A stretch of DNA of 64,000 nt. Source: Kordia sp. (GTDB taxonomy: Bacteria; Bacteroidota; Bacteroidia; Flavobacteriales; Flavobacteriaceae). The stretch is taken from positions 212,733 to 276,732 of the forward strand of contig NZ_JAKVBC010000003.1 in the NCBI RefSeq assembly GCF_022447245.1, read 5' to 3'. Below the pieces are notes generated by a model. It saw only the letters and a list, made by a program, of their open reading frames with translations, was not told where the DNA came from and searched no databases. Positions 61,178 to 64,000 of the stretch are shown here, one piece after another. The translations under genes and the position numbers were made by a program. The stretch's first letter is position 1; every line of letters starts with the position of its first letter.

Positions 61178-63673
61178 TTATTTTGGATCTAAAATAGCAT
61201 CGATACGCTCAATAGCATCTCTTAAGTGAATTTTACTCATAGAATCACTTGTACGTCCAATAGCATTTCTTATTTGTCTTTTTAACGTGTTTAATTCAGC
61301 TCTTACAACAGCACGTAAGTCAGATTGACTTGTATTTAAAGGAGTTGATTTTACATAAGCACTTCCTCTAAATGCTTGCTGATTTTTAGCCGTCATTAAA
61401 TATCCTAATCTGTCAATATGTGCTCTTTGTAAGTTACGACGGTACATATCAATAGTTCTACCAGAACGTAATTCTATCCAAACTCCGTTGCGTAAGTCAC
61501 GCATTAAATCAAGAATTTTATAAGCTTCATTTCCGTTTAGCGCTTCGTTTTCTAATACACGTGCCAATCTACCTAAACTTAAGATTCTGTTTAATGAACG
61601 TACTTGCATTCCGCGAATTCTTTCAACAGTTCCAGAGTATTGTGTTTTGTTGAAAATTTCTTCGTCCAATAACCATTCTGGAGTTTTAAATAACTGATCG
61701 TTGATGAATTTTACAGCTCTTTTTTGATCTGCCTTTGCTACATGCGTATATACAGCTCCTTCTTGATCATAAGTTTTGTAATGCTCATATACACCACCAA
61801 TGTTTGAAGAAACATGCCCCATATAACGATTGAACTGACCTAATACTTGACCGTACATTTCATCTAAATCATCATAATTTTTACCATCTTCTGCAGTCCA
61901 CTTGATTAAGTTAGGAACAATTCTTTTTAAGTTTTTGATTCCGTAATCACTTGCTTTCATTGCATCATCTCCTAAATCTTCTGTTTGAGAACTAGGATCA
62001 ACTACGTCACCTGCTTGTTGATGTCCAAATCTGTATAATGGATCACCTGCCTTTTCAAGAATCCAACTATCTAAGATTTTCTTTTCATCTTTTCCTGTTT
62101 TTGCTTCTAAAATTGGACGATATCCCCAATTGATTGAATATTTATCATAAGGACCAATATTTGGCATTAATGCTACTCCTTCGTCTCCTGGCTGTGCTAC
62201 ATAATTGAAACGTGCATAATCCATAATTGATGGAGCAGTACTATATTTTTTAGTGAACTCAGGACTACGTAAGTTTTCTACAGAATATGCAGCGCTACTT
62301 CCCATATTATGTGGCAAACCTAGTGTATGACCAACTTCATGAGATGATACAAAACGAATCAAACGTCCCATTACTTCATTTTTAAACTCCAATGTCTGTG
62401 CTTCAGGGTTTATTGCAGCTGTTTGAATAAAGAACCAGTTTCTTAACAAGCTCATTACGTTATGATACCAGTTGATATCACTTTCAAGAATTTCCCCGCT
62501 TCTTGGATCACTTACGTGTGGACCATTTGCGTTTGGAATTGGAGATGCTAAGTAACGAACTACTGAATAACGAACATCTTCTGGGCTCCAATCTGGATCT
62601 TCTTCTACGGTTGGAGGATCTTTTGCTATAATTGCATCTTTGAAACCAGCCGCTTCAAAAGCTACTTGCCAATCTTCGATACCTTGCTTGATGTAAGGTT
62701 TCCATTCTTCTGGAGTGGCTCTATCAACATAATATACAATTTGCTTTTTTGGCACTACAAGTTCTCCTCTTTTGAATTTTTCGATATCTTCATCTCTTAC
62801 TTCTAATCTCCATCGATCTAAGAAAGTTACTCGTTTACTTTTTTGTGCTTTTAATCCGTAATCAACTTGACTACTTGTAAACCAACCTACACGCTCATCA
62901 AAATAACGTCGCTTCATTGGTTCTTTTGGAAGTAAAATCATTGAATTACTCATTTCTACAGAAATAGAACCTACACTTCCATTGGATGGTGGTGAACCTG
63001 CATTATATGTTTTAACGTGTCTAGCCTCAATATTTAAAGGATAACTCTTTAACTTATCAATATACGATCTGGAAGCATCTAAACGTGAAATCTTATATTG
63101 TCTTCTTCTAAATTGTGGAAGCCCTAATGCTTTCACATCTTTTGAAAACAAAGGAGTAACATCAATAACTGTATTTAATGAATCTTTACTAAATGCTTTG
63201 ATTGGAAATGCATATAAAATAGGCTCAAAGTTAGAATTTACAACTGCTTCATGTACTGGCAATGAATCTTCTGCTACAACGCTATGAGAAACGACTCTTA
63301 GCAGAACTTGTTTTTTCTTTTTTTCCCAGCGAAGAACTTGCGTATTTTGCTTTCCTCCTCCAAAACCAAGCCCTGAAGCTGTTTTTGCAATTCTTGTCAC
63401 CATTAACATCTCTCTGTTAAAAAGAGTATCTGGAATTTCATAAAAATATTTGTCATTTACTTCATGAACTGTAAATAGTCCTTCATCACTTTTTGCCTCT
63501 TTCGTAATTACTTTACTATAAGGCTGAATTCCTCCTTTTTTTGATTTCTTTTTAGGTTTTGTTGAAGCTACTGTTCCTTTCTTATTACTTGCAGAGGCTT
63601 TTTTCGCTGTCGAACAAGAAGTTATAGAAACTAACAATATCCCCAACAGAAATAGTGGTATTTTTCTCAACAT
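61178..63673 (-). CDS. Zinc-dependent metalloprotease lipoprotein (DUF5117 type)
   Basis: 831 residues. Lipoprotein signal (L-L-G-I-L-L-V-S-I-T-S-C-S). The N-terminal DUF5118/5117-type region is followed by the zinc motif S-S-H-E-V-G-H-T-L-G-L-P-H-N and a long helical C-terminal part. The H-E-x-x-H-x-x-G-x-x-H pattern is the metzincin motif. It is probably a surface or periplasmic protease; substrates are not known. It is the last protein gene before the rRNA operon. Confidence 0.93.
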   Translation of the reverse strand: MLRKIPLFLLGILLVSITSCSTAKKASASNKKGTVASTKPKKKSKKGGIQPYSKVITKEAKSDEGLFTVHEVNDKYFYEIPDTLFNREMLMVTRIAKTASGLGFGGGKQNTQVLRWEKKKKQVLLRVVSHSVVAEDSLPVHEAVVNSNFEPILYAFPIKAFSKDSLNTVIDVTPLFSKDVKALGLPQFRRRQYKISRLDASRSYIDKLKSYPLNIEARHVKTYNAGSPPSNGSVGSISVEMSNSMILLPKEPMKRRYFDERVGWFTSSQVDYGLKAQKSKRVTFLDRWRLEVRDEDIEKFKRGELVVPKKQIVYYVDRATPEEWKPYIKQGIEDWQVAFEAAGFKDAIIAKDPPTVEEDPDWSPEDVRYSVVRYLASPIPNANGPHVSDPRSGEILESDINWYHNVMSLLRNWFFIQTAAINPEAQTLEFKNEVMGRLIRFVSSHEVGHTLGLPHNMGSSAAYSVENLRSPEFTKKYSTAPSIMDYARFNYVAQPGDEGVALMPNIGPYDKYSINWGYRPILEAKTGKDEKKILDSWILEKAGDPLYRFGHQQAGDVVDPSSQTEDLGDDAMKASDYGIKNLKRIVPNLIKWTAEDGKNYDDLDEMYGQVLGQFNRYMGHVSSNIGGVYEHYKTYDQEGAVYTHVAKADQKRAVKFINDQLFKTPEWLLDEEIFNKTQYSGTVERIRGMQVRSLNRILSLGRLARVLENEALNGNEAYKILDLMRDLRNGVWIELRSGRTIDMYRRNLQRAHIDRLGYLMTAKNQQAFRGSAYVKSTPLNTSQSDLRAVVRAELNTLKRQIRNAIGRTSDSMSKIHLRDAIERIDAILDPK

Positions 63674-63926
63674 AGTTTGATTAATTAGTTATGACTGTGA
63701 AATTAATAATAAGACAACACTAATAAGCTATGTAAAGTATATTTTAAGATATCTTTAACTTGAATATAAGATTCTTAGACGCAACCTAGTACAACATATT
63801 CTATTAAAAATATCAGTGACTAATTAAAGAATTCATTTATTAACTACAATCTGATGTAAAGAAAGAAAATTATCAGTTAGAAGGCATGAAGGATTAGAAG
63901 TTAAATTCTTAAATTTCTCACACAAA

Positions 63927-63956
63927 AAAACCCTTATCAGTTATGATAAGGGTTTT
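63927..63956 (-). terminator. rRNA operon terminator
   Basis: Perfect 13-bp stem AAAACCCTTATCA (63927-63939) and TGATAAGGGTTTT (63944-63956) just past the 3' end of 5S rRNA, with a T run on the minus strand. Confidence 0.8.
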
Positions 63957-63962
63957 AAAAAA

Positions 63963-64000
63963 AGGCGGCGACATACTCTCCCACATTTCTGCAGTACCAT
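63963..64000 (-). rRNA. rrf: 5S ribosomal RNA, 3' end (partial)
   Basis: The plus strand reads GGCGGCGACATACTCTCCCA, the complement of the conserved 5S 3' end (GGGAGAGTATGTCGCCGCC on the minus strand), followed by TTCTGCAGTACCAT. The gene continues beyond the right edge; 16S and 23S should lie further right. The 3' end is estimated to within a few bases. Confidence 0.9.

Overview
The window looks like a chromosomal segment of a low-GC marine member of the Flavobacteriaceae (Bacteroidetes). Lines of evidence are a type IX secretion C-terminal domain on a large endonuclease, Bacteroidetes-type promoters (TTTG, about 20 nt, TAnnTTTG), a TonB-dependent receptor, a PNGase F-like lipoprotein, a DUF5117-type zinc metalloprotease, a ribonucleotide reductase whose ATP-cone sits on the small subunit, and two peptides with flavobacterial class I lanthipeptide-type leaders. 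Kordia or a close relative is plausible but not proven.

Layout. 1-1001: tail of an AraC regulator followed by a broken ArsR/SRPBCC pair. 1122-3236: two orphan Cys-rich lanthipeptide-like precursors around a TlpA thioredoxin and two unknown genes. 3315-21207: conserved metabolism and envelope genes (UvrD-type helicase, OMPLA-like barrel, histidine phosphatase fused to a degenerate tyrosine-phosphatase-like domain, M20 amidohydrolase, glutamate-synthase-like FMN protein, M1 peptidase, PNGase F-like lipoprotein, sugar dehydrogenase-cytochrome c, TonB receptor). 21336-28174: small genes mixed with at least three decayed genes, plus a HipA-like kinase/DUF3037 pair and an M20 peptidase. 28251-38300: stress membrane protein, CAP protein, RecG, the nrdB-nrdA operon, and a divergent acyl-CoA dehydrogenase-ankyrin pair. 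38477-46763: VOC protein, frameshifted DUF2911 protein, small secreted proteins, a small protein resembling eCIS-associated N-termini, and a 1123-aa secreted nuclease. 46764-48863: truncated TlpA pseudogene, a dead IS3-type element and a helically phased repeat array. 48864-59230: HU-like protein, PAS protein, methyltransferase-ZIP pair, TlpA protein, an amine-oxidase remnant and an island of small unknown proteins. 59327-64000: umuC-umuD, a metalloprotease, and the 3' end of a 5S rRNA that marks an rRNA operon running off the right edge on the minus strand.

Two themes stand out. First, gene decay is unusually dense: about ten loci carry nonsense codons, frameshifts or truncations, many of them single-base lesions that still leave the ancestral protein readable. 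Second, several intact proteins keep a family fold but have lost a key residue: Cys to Ser in a phosphatase P-loop, catalytic Glu to Gln in an acyl-CoA dehydrogenase, and the adduct Cys in a LOV-like PAS domain. The best candidates for undescribed biology are the five-copy array phased at about 21.5 bp near 48.7 kb, the paired TATTTAGA/TCTAAATA operators between the ribonucleotide reductase and acyl-CoA dehydrogenase operons, and the orphan lanthipeptide pair.
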